64,000 nucleotides of DNA from Akkermansiaceae bacterium (GCA_905182405.1 CAJJBQ010000002.1:1054001-1118000), one strand, 5' to 3'; counted from the first letter of the stretch, positions 46,803 to 55,147 are shown. A program made the numbers and translations. The notes: a model not told the origin generated them from the letters alone.

Positions 46803-47640
46803 TTAAAGCTCTTCGACGATATAAAACCGCCGACTCTCGGCTGAGGTATCAGTAAATGTCGTTTCCACTCCCTCGCTGACTAATCCATCTTCCAGGTCCG
46901 GCCAACTCTGGAGAGCTCCGCTAAGGTCATCGGAGGCACGGATCACATAAATTTTCCCAGGCTTGGAGTTCCAGGTTAACTCCACTTCGCCATTCTTGGG
47001 GTTACGCTCAATCTTCGTAATTACCAGACCACGGACACTTGAGGCATTTCCCTGCTCGAGCTTAAAACCATTCAAGCCAACGAATTCGCCATGCACTGCC
47101 GAGCCCTTGGATAGTGCAGCAATCCGCAAGACCAATTCTTCGCCATCAAGCGAATCAAACGAGAAAACCTGGGTTGAACTCAATTCCAGTGGTTCACCAC
47201 CTTCCAAATTGGGAGCAGTGCCAGAGAGCACTTCATTCCCGGCAGGATTCCCGCCGGAGAGACTGTTGGTCATACGCCCCAAGATTGGCTCTCCAAAAGT
47301 AGTCCCTCCATCCGATGAAACCTCGATCGTAAAATCTGAATTCATGTGTTCCACATCATGAAAAAAGCCGTCATCTCGTAGCTAGCCTGAGGTAGCCCCG
47401 CGAAACGAAGTTGAAAATAAGTCGGAGTTCCAGTCGTTCCGTCCCAAGCTCCATTCCCACTCTGGGCCCTGCGGGTATCCGCACCGATCCAGTCGCGGAG
47501 AAAATTGACATTGTTCCCAATCCAGGTGGCTGCTTGCCCGGCAGCCCTGCCGATCGCTGGCTGCATCCGCAAACGGCTTCAGCCAGTCAACTCGCTTATC
47601 CGTCGTCCCATCGAGCGACCATCGGCTGATCGTCCAAAAC
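46803..47640 (-). pseudogene. C-terminal remnant of a secreted protein, frameshifted and 5'-truncated
   Basis: An upstream minus-strand piece from about 47572 reads NFLRDWIGADTRRAQSGNGA, WDGTTGTPTYFQLRFAGLPQ, ASYEMTAFF. At about 47350 the sense moves to another frame: HDVEHMNSDFTIEVSSDGGT, on to the C-terminus with ITKIERNPKNGEVELTWNSK, the common ending of Verrucomicrobia exoproteins. The N-terminal part is missing; the remnant starts just past the rpsA terminator. A 183-codon frame from 47354 could still be translated but lacks a signal peptide. Confidence 0.7.
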
Positions 47641-47645
47641 GCAGA

Positions 47646-47682
47646 CAAAAAAAACCGGGCGGGGATTGCTCCCCGACCGGTT
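47646..47682 (-). terminator. Rho-independent terminator of rpsA
   Basis: On the minus strand: AACCGG-T-CGGGG, loop AGCAAT, CCCCG-C-CCGGTT followed by eight T's. It lies about 22 bp after the rpsA stop. Confidence 0.92.
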
Positions 47683-47704
47683 GTGATTTTTGTCAGTCCG
47701 TGGA

Positions 47705-49420
47705 CTACTCGGAGGGGCTCCACTCCTCGGATTCGTCGTTGGAGGTCGATGCAAGGTTGAATGCCTGCTCGAGCCCAACGAGATCGCTGGATGGACGAAG
47801 CGTCTCGAAGCTTGCGGACTCCTTCTTGAGCTCCTCTTCGGTGTAGGCAACGGCCTTGATGGAGAGACCAATGCGGCGCTCGATCTTGTCGACCTTGATG
47901 ACGCGGGCATCGACATCGTCGCCCACCTTGATGACATCCTTGACCTTCTCCACGTGCTCCTCGCTAAGCTGCGAGATGTGGATGAGTCCGTCGATGTCGC
48001 CATCAAGACTGACGAATGCTCCGAAGGAGGCAATCTTGGCAACCGTTCCTTTGACGAGATCGCCAACCTTGAACTTACCGTCGATGTCTGACCATGGATC
48101 GTTATCAAGCTGCTTGACACCGAGAGAAACCCGCTGGTTTTCCTTGTCGATCGAGAGCACCACTGCTTCCACTTCTTCGTTCTTCTTAAGAATCTCGGAT
48201 GGGTGGTTGATCTTGCGGGTCCAGGAAAGGTCGGAGACGTGGATCATACCATCGATACCCTCTTCGAGGCCAACGAAGGCACCGTAAGCGGTGAGGTTGC
48301 GCACCTCGCCTTTGATTTCCTTACCGATTGGGTAACGCGCTTCGATGGCATCCCATGGATTTTCTTCGAGCTGGCGAACGCCAAGGGAGATTTTCTGCTC
48401 CTCGATGCTGATGCCCAGAACGACAGCCTTGATCTCTTGATCGAGTTCGAGCACGTCGGATGGGCGCGTGATGCGCTTGACCCAAGAAAGCTCGGAAACG
48501 TGGACGAGACCTTCGACACCCTTCTCGATTTCGATAAAGGCTCCGTATGGAAGAAGCTTGGTGACTTTTCCAGCAACCTCGGCCCCGATTGGGAAACGAG
48601 CTTCGATGTCCGCCCATGGGTTGTCGGTCATCTGCTTGAAGCCAAGCGAGACACGCTCTTTCTCGCGGTCCACATCGAGGATCTGCACTTCGACCATCTG
48701 GCCGATGCGGAGCATCTCGGATGGGTGAGAGATACGACCCCAGCTCATGTCAGTGATGTGGAGAAGTCCGTCCATGCCCTGAAGATCGACGAAAGCACCG
48801 AAATCGGTGATATTCTTGACCTGACCTTCAACCTTATCACCAACAGTGACGGTGCGGAGGAATTCCTGACGGAGTTCGGCCCGCTCGGCTTCGATCACTT
48901 CACGGCGGCTGAGAACGAGGTTCTTGCGGTCGTCGTTGACCTTGACGATTTTAAATTCGTAAACGTTACCAACATATTCCTGAAGGTCGCGTGGTGGGAT
49001 AATATCCACTTGTGAGCCTGGGAGGAAAGCTTCCACACCGACGTTGACCATGAGGCCACCTTTGACGGCTGATTTGACTTTTCCTTTGACGAGACCACCG
49101 GCTTCGTAGACGGCCATGATCTTGTCCCAGTTCTGCTTGTGAGCTGCTTTCTCTTTAGAGAGGACAATCAGTCCTTCATCATCTTCGAGACGCTCGAGGA
49201 GAACTTCGACTTCGTCACCGACTTCGATTTCTTCGTCTTCGAACTCGGAAACTGGTATCGCTCCTTCGGATTTGTATCCGATATCCACCACAACAACTTG
49301 TGGGCGGATGTCTAGGATCGTGCCATTGACAATCGATCCTTCATTAAATTCGCGGAAGTGCTCATCGATGAGGGCTGAAAGCTCTTCATTGATTGGCGCC
49401 GCAACGGCGGGGTTACTCAT
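47705..49420 (-). CDS. rpsA: 30S ribosomal protein S1
   Basis: 571 residues with six S1/OB-fold domains: for example GSIVNGTILDIRPQVVVVDI (first), GDKVEGQVKNITDFGAFVDL (third), GAEVAGKVTKLLPYGAFIEI, GKEIKGEVRNLTAYGAFVGL and GDLVKGTVAKIASFGAFVSL (last). Each of the later repeats carries the (G/L)(L/M)(I/L)HVS-type motif (GLVHVSELSWVKRI). It binds mRNA on the small subunit and helps initiation on weakly paired leaders. Acidic C-terminal tail (SNDESEEWSPSE). A leader of about 170 bp separates it from tRNA-Arg, on the same strand. Confidence 0.97.
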   Translation of the reverse strand: MSNPAVAAPINEELSALIDEHFREFNEGSIVNGTILDIRPQVVVVDIGYKSEGAIPVSEFEDEEIEVGDEVEVLLERLEDDEGLIVLSKEKAAHKQNWDKIMAVYEAGGLVKGKVKSAVKGGLMVNVGVEAFLPGSQVDIIPPRDLQEYVGNVYEFKIVKVNDDRKNLVLSRREVIEAERAELRQEFLRTVTVGDKVEGQVKNITDFGAFVDLQGMDGLLHITDMSWGRISHPSEMLRIGQMVEVQILDVDREKERVSLGFKQMTDNPWADIEARFPIGAEVAGKVTKLLPYGAFIEIEKGVEGLVHVSELSWVKRITRPSDVLELDQEIKAVVLGISIEEQKISLGVRQLEENPWDAIEARYPIGKEIKGEVRNLTAYGAFVGLEEGIDGMIHVSDLSWTRKINHPSEILKKNEEVEAVVLSIDKENQRVSLGVKQLDNDPWSDIDGKFKVGDLVKGTVAKIASFGAFVSLDGDIDGLIHISQLSEEHVEKVKDVIKVGDDVDARVIKVDKIERRIGLSIKAVAYTEEELKKESASFETLRPSSDLVGLEQAFNLASTSNDESEEWSPSE

Positions 49421-49564
49421 AACTATAGGTTAAGGTTAGGTTGGTTTGGTTAATCGTCCAGACGACAAGTTGCCCCACTGGATAAAACAAACATTGCGGG
49501 GCGCTGACCTGCTTGCTTTTCCGCTGACCTGCCCTTGATTGATCAATGACTAGTCCTGACCTAG

Positions 49565-49583
49565 AGAAGCCCTGTAGGGCTTC
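49565..49583. repeat. Short palindrome downstream of tRNA-Arg
   Basis: GAAGCCCTGTAGGGCTTC is a near-perfect inverted repeat 13 bp past the tRNA 3' end; it could mark processing or termination, although no T-tract follows on the minus strand. Confidence 0.5.
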
Positions 49584-49595
49584 CCAAGGTGAGAA

Positions 49596-49672
<77 letters not shown>

Positions 49673-49845
49673 TTTATTCGCGGACCGGCACTCTAGTGAT
49701 CGCGCCCCAGCTGTCAAGACTCCGGAGGAATATTTTGGAGAAAGTTAAATCGCCCTGAAACCGCCCTCTCCAGGGCATCGAGGTGGGAAAAGGGCCTCCT
49801 CTTTGTAATCTCAGAAATATCCCCGATCTCCCAAGATCGGGAAAC

Positions 49846-50161
49846 ATGCAGGGTGAAACATATCTCAGCATTAAGGGACACATTATTTGTATCGATCCCG
49901 TCACAGGCTGGGAGCGCTGGCGCCACCATTTGAAAAGCGGGCACCTTACCACCCTAGATGTGATTGAAAGAAACGATCATCTCTCATACACAAGGAGAGT
50001 TCTTTGACCTGAGACACTCGACCGGAGAAATCCTCTGGCGTAATCCCCTCACCGGGTTGGGTTATGCGAACTGCATCATCGCATCCAACGACCCTAACAC
50101 CAATGTCGTGATCGCTGAGCAGCAGCAAAATGCCAGAGGAGAGGGCACTGGAGCACATTAG
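49846..50161 (+). pseudogene. Small PQQ-like beta-propeller repeat protein, one frameshift
   Basis: From ATG 49846 the frame reads MQGETYLSIKGHIICIDPVT, GWERWRHHLKSGHLTTLDVI, ERNDHL. At about 49980-49990 the sense shifts one frame to SHTQGEFFDLRHSTGEILWR, NPLTGLGYANCIIASNDPNT, ending in a Q-rich tail and stop at 50161. Two PQQ-like blades (DPVTGWERW and STGEILWRN) form a mini protein of about 105 residues. The rest is intact, so the lesion is recent or a sequencing error. A perfect hairpin CCCGATCT-CCCA-AGATCGGG (49822-49841) lies just before the start. Confidence 0.7.
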
Positions 50162-50238
50162 CCTCCAGATCTCACAAAAAGTTTGTTCGCCGGCAGTTTT
50201 TATGGATAAATACAGCACATTTAGAGCTTATTCATCAG

Positions 50239-50643
50239 ATGCATCGCCAATTTTCAGCCTCCATCTTCTTTCTGGGAATGGTGCTGCTTGTCCTCCTGAA
50301 GCAACCACTAATGGCTTACTGTCCCTGTTCGGAGAGCTTTTTCGTCGAAGAATGTGACTGCGCTGAAGTCGTGCAAGAAGTCTGCCCCTGTCAACAGACA
50401 GAAAAGGCCCCCTGCGATGACTGCGGAAAAGTCATCTTGCTCGATCTCGATGAGCTTTTCTGGTCCACCATCGAGGTTCCCAATGGCTCGGAGGTAAAAG
50501 TGAGCGCGACCGCTCAGGGCAAAACGCCGGGAAAGGCTCAGGCCATTTCCTCCCGAACCTTTTCTTACGTTCTGCCCAAGACCCGGCCACCGCCCCTCGG
50601 CGACCTCCCTCTCTATCTTTCTCTCGGCGTTCTCAGACTGTGA
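50239..50643 (+). CDS. Small secreted cysteine-rich protein, unknown
   Basis: 134 residues. Signal peptide: FFLGMVLLVLLKQPLMAYC. The mature N-terminus is packed with cysteines in CxC/CxxC pattern: AYCPCSESFFVEECDCAEVV, QEVCPCQQTEKAPCDDCGKV (10 Cys within about 42 residues). The C-terminal half is Cys-free and hydrophilic, ending LPLYLSLGVLRL. Such clusters bind metals or form disulfides; I know no named family. It lies just before an outer-membrane protein gene with two in-frame TGA codons (50812), separated by a terminator and a hairpin; a shared redox or metal role is an inference. Confidence 0.65.
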   Translation: MHRQFSASIFFLGMVLLVLLKQPLMAYCPCSESFFVEECDCAEVVQEVCPCQQTEKAPCDDCGKVILLDLDELFWSTIEVPNGSEVKVSATAQGKTPGKAQAISSRTFSYVLPKTRPPPLGDLPLYLSLGVLRL

Positions 50644-50719
50644 TTTGTCGCGTGATCCTTTGATCTCGTTCCAACCAATTTCACATTTCTGCTTCTAGCC
50701 AACTTCGGCCGAAGCGCGC

Positions 50720-50747
50720 GTGAAGCCTCTCATGGCTTCACTTTTTC
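50720..50747 (+). terminator. Rho-independent terminator after the Cys-rich gene
   Basis: GTGAAGCC, loop TCTCAT, GGCTTCAC, followed by TTTTTCTT. A second palindrome (CTTCGGCCGAAG, 50703-50714) lies just upstream. Confidence 0.88.
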
Positions 50748-50758
50748 TTAAAACCTCA

Positions 50759-50793
50759 GCGGACAAAATGTCGCCAAAGGCCATTTTATCCGC
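50759..50793 (+). promoter_or_regulatory. Leader hairpin upstream of the outer-membrane protein gene
   Basis: GCGGACAAAATG (50759-50770) and CATTTTATCCGC (50782-50793) pair over 11 of 12 positions around an 11-base loop (TCGCCAAAGGC). It ends 18 bp before the ATG at 50812. No T-tract follows, so it is not a terminator. It may be an operator or an mRNA leader element. Confidence 0.55.
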
Positions 50794-50811
50794 CCTTTCT
50801 CTTCTCTAATC

Positions 50812-51705
50812 ATGAAAAAAATTACTTCTGTCTTCTTCGCTCTCCCTCTCGCCGCCTTCGGATGAGACGGTTGAAAACTCAGCACCCCGCCAGTTGGCGG
50901 ATCAGACCAACTCGAATCCACCGGACTCAGCCTCTCTCTCGATTACACGTATCGAAAAAGCGACGAAATCTACCAAGGCTCCAACGAAGTCGCGAACCCG
51001 ACCCAGGTCGCGACGATCTTCGACCGCATTAATCTCAGTGCGGCCTATCGAATCAGCGATCAAGTGATCTTACGCGCGTCCCTGCCATACACCCACGCCA
51101 CGCGCGAGGAGCTGGGGCTTGCCGACAAGACGATCGAAGGCCTCGCTGATATCACCCTTTCCGCCCTCTGGCATCCCTGGATCGGCGAGACAAATGCGTT
51201 GCGGTTTCTCGGATTCTCAGCCGGGCTCATTCTCCCTAGTGGTGACTCCAGTGATAATCCGAATGTCGGCGTCGCCATCCCATCCGTCTTTCAACTCGGA
51301 ACAGGCGCTTACCAAGGCACAATGGGAGTTCGCTATTCGAAGTCGATCGATGATTGGAACCTCGCAACCTCGGCCGATATTATCGCTCCACTCGATGACT
51401 CCTCCATAGGCTTCCGCCCCGGCACGACCTACTTCTGGTCCGGCAGCGCGGCCCACCCGCTTAGCGAATCATTCACTGGAAAAATGACCCTCTCCCTCAG
51501 TCATGGAACTCGGGACGAGTTCCATGGTGTCGCTTATGCCAATACCGGCTCGACGACCTTCGCCATCTCACCAGCCTTGATCTGGGATATTGGTGAGAGC
51601 TACTCCGCCTCCGCCTCGGTCTTCATCCCTCTTCGCCGAGATGTCAATGCCACCGCGATCGCCGCCGGCCCCTTTTTCCGGATCGGGGTGAGCCGGAGCT
51701 TCTAG
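50812..51705 (+). CDS. Outer-membrane beta-barrel protein with two in-frame TGA codons after the signal peptide
   Basis: The frame from ATG 50812 reads a signal peptide (MKKITSVFFALPLAAFG), then TGA (50863-50865), Asp-Gly, TGA (50872-50874), then KLSTPPVGGSDQLESTGLSL and about 270 uninterrupted codons of transmembrane-strand pattern to TAG/stop at 51705, ending FFRIGVSRSF with the terminal Phe of outer-membrane proteins. No start codon exists between the second TGA and GTG 51064, which would lose the first strands. Either the gene is a nonsense pseudogene or UGA is decoded; UxxU in place of CxxC would fit selenocysteine. A hairpin lies 12 nt past the second TGA. The product may be a transport- or metal-related barrel; no precise family is claimed. 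Confidence 0.6.
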
Positions 51706-51923
51706 ATGAAAAGATTCTACCGCTGCTGAATTCGAAAATACTTCGGTCCAGCGGTTGGGCCTTCTTCGTGTGGAATATGGTGAAGTCTTCATTTTATCAG
51801 TATCCCTCAAATCCAGAGAAAGGGTTGCCTACGAATTTTGAGAGAACCCTAATTTCCACCACCGAACACAGCTAGATTCTTTCCTTCTAAGGAAATCTAC
51901 CAAGTGCTAAATAATTGGTCCTC

Positions 51924-52361
51924 ATGAAGTTGATTCCGACATTCATCATTGCGGGAGTTCTTTCGTCGTGCAGCGAGCTGATCCCGCCAAAGATCAGTCC
52001 TAAACCGGCGTCCAAGAAAGTCGAAAAGCCCAAGGTTCTTTCCACGAAATACGGGCTCGCTTCCTGGTATAGTATTAAGTCCAATCACGGACGCAAGACC
52101 GCCAGTGGACGCCTCCTTTCCAATGGAGCTCACACCGCTGCCCACAAAAAACTCCCGATGGGATCCCGAGTGCGTGTCACTTGTCTCTTTAATGGAAAAT
52201 CAGAGATTCTTTATATTACCGATCGCGGGCCTTATAGCAAAGGCCGCATCATCGATGTCACCATCGGCAGCGCCCAACGCCTCGGCTTCTACTCTCGCGG
52301 AATCACCAAGGTGAAGGTCGAGGTTCTCAGCAGAGGAAACTGGAAATACAAGCACCCGTGA
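51924..52361 (+). CDS. rlpA: RlpA-like septal ring lipoprotein
   Basis: About 145 residues from ATG 51924. Lipoprotein signal with lipobox LSSC (IPTFIIAGVLSSCSELIPPK). The double-psi beta-barrel follows: GLASWYSIKSNHGRKTASGR, AAHKKLPMGSRVRVTCLFNG, YITDRGPYSKGRIIDVTIGS, AQRLGFYSRGITKVKVEVL. The Asp of ITDRGP matches the catalytic residue of lytic-transglycosylase RlpA. It lacks the SPOR domain, so it is a short form. The upstream 51706-51914 holds no gene that I can see. Confidence 0.9.
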   Translation: MKLIPTFIIAGVLSSCSELIPPKISPKPASKKVEKPKVLSTKYGLASWYSIKSNHGRKTASGRLLSNGAHTAAHKKLPMGSRVRVTCLFNGKSEILYITDRGPYSKGRIIDVTIGSAQRLGFYSRGITKVKVEVLSRGNWKYKHP

Positions 52362-52382
52362 CCTTCCCATTCCTCGAATCGT

Positions 52383-54023
52383 TCAAACGAGCGTTGCTCG
52401 CACAGCATCTGAAATGAACGTGCTTTCCGTCGCTTCATCGACCGCAAGGCGCATCTGAAACTTAAGAGTCTCGACCGGGATCGGCGGACGACTCGACTCG
52501 AAGACATGAAGGAGGGCTCCCTCCGGTTTATGGCTCCCAGTTTTCACCAAGCGGACTGCTTTGACAGCGAGTGCTTCCGCTCCGCCAGCCGTGACCAACT
52601 CGGGAAAGAGAGGCACTAACTTCTGCCATTCTTCGGCTCTCATTTTGATTCCGCGCTTACCACAGAGGGCTTTGAAAAGGCCCAACGCTTCGTCCGACTC
52701 GACTGCGGGGAAAATTGGGATTTTCACATCGATCCTTCCGGGACGTTTTAGATCGACCTCGATGAGGTCAGGGCGGCTCGACGCGAGAATCCAGACAATG
52801 TGACCACGATTACGCGGGTTCGACATTTCTTTGGCCATCATGGAATAAACACGACTAGAGACGCCAGAATCACCCGAGCCTCCCGCGCGCTTTCCGAGGG
52901 CTTGGTCGGCTTCATCGACAAAGACCATACAGCGGCCCAAGGCATGCAGGAGGGAAAAGATCTTTTCAAGATTGGCCTCGGTGCTTCCCACCCAGCGATC
53001 CCGGAAATTTTTAAGAACAACCACCGGAACCCCCGCGGATCCAGCGAGACACTCGGCAAGGTAGGTCTTTCCCGTGCCGACCGGACCGCAGAAAAGGTAG
53101 CCCATCGGCATGGCGGAGAGTTCGTCACGACGCCAGAGTTCAAGATCTTGCTTGAGCCAAGCTTTGACACCATCGAGTCCAATCACATCATCAAGTGAGC
53201 GATCCGGTTCGACAAATTCGATGAGTCCGCCGCAGTCGCGCTCGACGAGTTCTTTTTTTAGACGACCAAAGTCGGATTCGCTAATCGGCTTGTTTTCGTA
53301 GTGCCTCCGACGAAGAAGTTCTTCGACCGCACTCACCGTCGCGCCGCGCAGTCGACTGGCAGCCCAAGCAGGGCGATCACCAAGCTCGGTAAGCGCAACC
53401 GAACAGCTTTTGGCGAGACAGGAAATGACACCCGTAAGATGAGTTTGATCAGGCAGAGGCACTTCGATCTCAGCCACCGCTGGATGATTCGCAACAAGGG
53501 GGTGGAGATCATTCAAACTCTCGGAAAGGAGAAAGACCGCTTCATTATGTGCCGGAAGATCGACCTCGGAAGCCCAGGCTCGCCAGATGTTGGCAAGGGC
53601 GTGGAGGTCGTAGTTCAGCGCATTGGGAAGAGAGGGACAAACCAGATGAGCGCCCTTGATGATGAGCGCGACCTTGGGCGAGGCCGCACCAATCGCCTGG
53701 AGGTTTCGAACGTAGATGAGGTAGCTATTGAGAAAACGAATCGCGGCAAGTGGCGCGAGCGGGTAGTCACCATCGCTCCACTTCGCGAATTCTTCGCGAC
53801 CCCGTTCAACCCGGATTCCAGCTCCCAGGTCGTAACTCAGAACGACATTAAAACGAGGCACGAGCACTTCGCTGAGATAGTCCCCCAGCGTCCCAAGCCG
53901 CGCTTCCTTGAGATCTAGGAGCATGCGGTCATTCACGTTTCCATGAAGGACAAAGCAGCCGGCCGAGCCGCTGCTATAGCGATCGACAACTTCCTTGGAC
54001 CAAGCTGGGAGGCGGGAGCTCAT
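52383..54023 (-). CDS. AAA+ ATPase in a PspA operon, with large N-terminal domain
   Basis: 546 residues. The AAA+ core spans about 275-460: Walker A GPVGTGKT (313-320), Walker B MVFVDEAD (366-373), sensor/arginine region SSRPDLIEVDLKRPGRIDVK, with the type of second-half lid seen in classic AAA proteins (Vps4/FtsH/CDC48 like). Residues 1-260 are a separate alpha/beta domain (CFVLHGNVNDRMLLDLKEAR) I do not recognise. Its ATG overlaps the stop of the membrane-protein gene (ATGA). It follows PspA and that protein in one operon, so it probably remodels PspA (ESCRT-III-related) assemblies; this is inference. Confidence 0.9.
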   Translation of the reverse strand: MSSRLPAWSKEVVDRYSSGSAGCFVLHGNVNDRMLLDLKEARLGTLGDYLSEVLVPRFNVVLSYDLGAGIRVERGREEFAKWSDGDYPLAPLAAIRFLNSYLIYVRNLQAIGAASPKVALIIKGAHLVCPSLPNALNYDLHALANIWRAWASEVDLPAHNEAVFLLSESLNDLHPLVANHPAVAEIEVPLPDQTHLTGVISCLAKSCSVALTELGDRPAWAASRLRGATVSAVEELLRRRHYENKPISESDFGRLKKELVERDCGGLIEFVEPDRSLDDVIGLDGVKAWLKQDLELWRRDELSAMPMGYLFCGPVGTGKTYLAECLAGSAGVPVVVLKNFRDRWVGSTEANLEKIFSLLHALGRCMVFVDEADQALGKRAGGSGDSGVSSRVYSMMAKEMSNPRNRGHIVWILASSRPDLIEVDLKRPGRIDVKIPIFPAVESDEALGLFKALCGKRGIKMRAEEWQKLVPLFPELVTAGGAEALAVKAVRLVKTGSHKPEGALLHVFESSRPPIPVETLKFQMRLAVDEATESTFISDAVRATLV

Positions 54024-54379
54024 TCCGTCGGGATTTCGTCAGGATCTAACGGGACTTCGATTCCCTCCATCAAGTTCTCAATACCCGGATCCTCAAGATG
54101 TTCGACTTCTGGAGTGACAATGGCACTTGAAATGATCGGGGCGAAAAAGGCCCAGAGCGGAAGAACAAAGACGCTAATAAGAATTAGAAAAACACCCTGC
54201 GCGGTGCCACCTCGAGTTAGGATGATAATCGCCAGGATCAGCACGATCAGCACGATGGGCCAGACGAGAAACCAGCTGAGAAACCCGAGGAAGGGAATGA
54301 CGGCAAAAATAAGGAAGGCGACGACAAGGACCCAGCTGGTCCAGGCGAGTCCGCGGTAGGATTGCTTTTCGGCGGACAT
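54020..54379 (-). CDS. Small inner-membrane protein of the PspA operon
   Basis: 119 residues with about three transmembrane helices: WTSWVLVVAFLIFAVIPFLG, FLVWPIVLIVLILAIIILTR, and FLILISVFVLPLWAFFAPII. An acidic C-terminal tail (VEHLEDPGIENLMEGIEVPL) would face the cytoplasm or periplasm. It starts 3 bp after the pspA stop and overlaps the AAA gene. It could anchor the PspA/AAA pair at the membrane. No family recognised. Confidence 0.8.
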   Translation of the reverse strand: MSAEKQSYRGLAWTSWVLVVAFLIFAVIPFLGFLSWFLVWPIVLIVLILAIIILTRGGTAQGVFLILISVFVLPLWAFFAPIISSAIVTPEVEHLEDPGIENLMEGIEVPLDPDEIPTE

Positions 54380-54382
54380 CTT

Positions 54383-55147
54383 TTAGACGGATTCGCTTTC
54401 GGGGCCCATCGATGACTTGGTCGTCTCACTGGGCTCACTCGTTTCTGCTTCAGCTGAAGGTGCCTTTTCCAACTCGATTCCTTCTGCGGCGGCAAACTCC
54501 GCCAAAGCCATATCGGCAAGAGCATCCTGCTCGGATTCCTTGGCATGAATTTCGGTCATATCAACCTGATCACGAGCGACCCGGGCACGTCCAGCGGCCT
54601 TGGTGCGCTCTTCTTCGACAATATCCTCGAGGCGATTCAAGGTATCCCCTGCTCCTCCGATACTAGTGACCATGCCGGAAGCCATCTCGTTGAGATCAGC
54701 CATCGCTTTGGTCACTTTCATTTCGTCAAGATTGCGCACAAGGCCCTCGATGCGTTCCTTGGCCGTCTTCACGCTTACGTCGCGAGCCCTGACCAATTCT
54801 TTGTAGCGGACATCTGCCTGCTCCATCTGCTCCTTCACCTCGTCATGCTCCGCATCGACGGCTTTGAGCTTAAGAGCAAGTTGACCCGCAAGCTCGCGGT
54901 TTCCCGCTTTGAGGTTGGCGGCCGTCTTCGTCCGAAGTTCCGTTTCCTCTTTATCGAGCTTTCTGACCTGTGAGATCAACTTTTCTACCAGTCCAGCGTG
55001 GGCCGCGAGGCCTTTGTTGAACTCGGCGATCTGAGCACGGAGGTTTTCCTTTTCGACCTCAAGAAGAGCTTCCGGATTTTTCTTTTCCATTCCGCTCACG
55101 AATAGCCCGAAAAAACCCCTCACCAAATTACTTAATCTTTTGAACAT
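54383..55147 (-). CDS. pspA: PspA/IM30 (Vipp1) family membrane-remodelling protein
   Basis: 254 residues from ATG 55147 (MFKRLSNLVRGFFGLFVSGM), preceded by GGAGGT; upstream in-frame codons to 55240 look untranslated. Helical coiled-coil typical of PspA: LRAQIAEFNKGLAAHAGLVE, RKLDKEETELRTKTAANLKA, NLDEMKVTKAMADLNEMASG. The C-terminus is extended and acidic (EAETSEPSETTKSSMGPESE). PspA proteins belong to the ESCRT-III superfamily and stabilise or reshape the inner membrane under stress. It heads the PspA/membrane protein/AAA+ operon. A leader of about 70 bp separates it from the convergent menH-like gene. Confidence 0.9.
   Translation of the reverse strand: MFKRLSNLVRGFFGLFVSGMEKKNPEALLEVEKENLRAQIAEFNKGLAAHAGLVEKLISQVRKLDKEETELRTKTAANLKAGNRELAGQLALKLKAVDAEHDEVKEQMEQADVRYKELVRARDVSVKTAKERIEGLVRNLDEMKVTKAMADLNEMASGMVTSIGGAGDTLNRLEDIVEEERTKAAGRARVARDQVDMTEIHAKESEQDALADMALAEFAAAEGIELEKAPSAEAETSEPSETTKSSMGPESESV

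Noticed and set aside
48203..49015. 270-codon plus-strand frame
   Set aside because: Antisense to rpsA, whose six S1 domains are unmistakable; the plus-strand product is an artefact of regular codon use.
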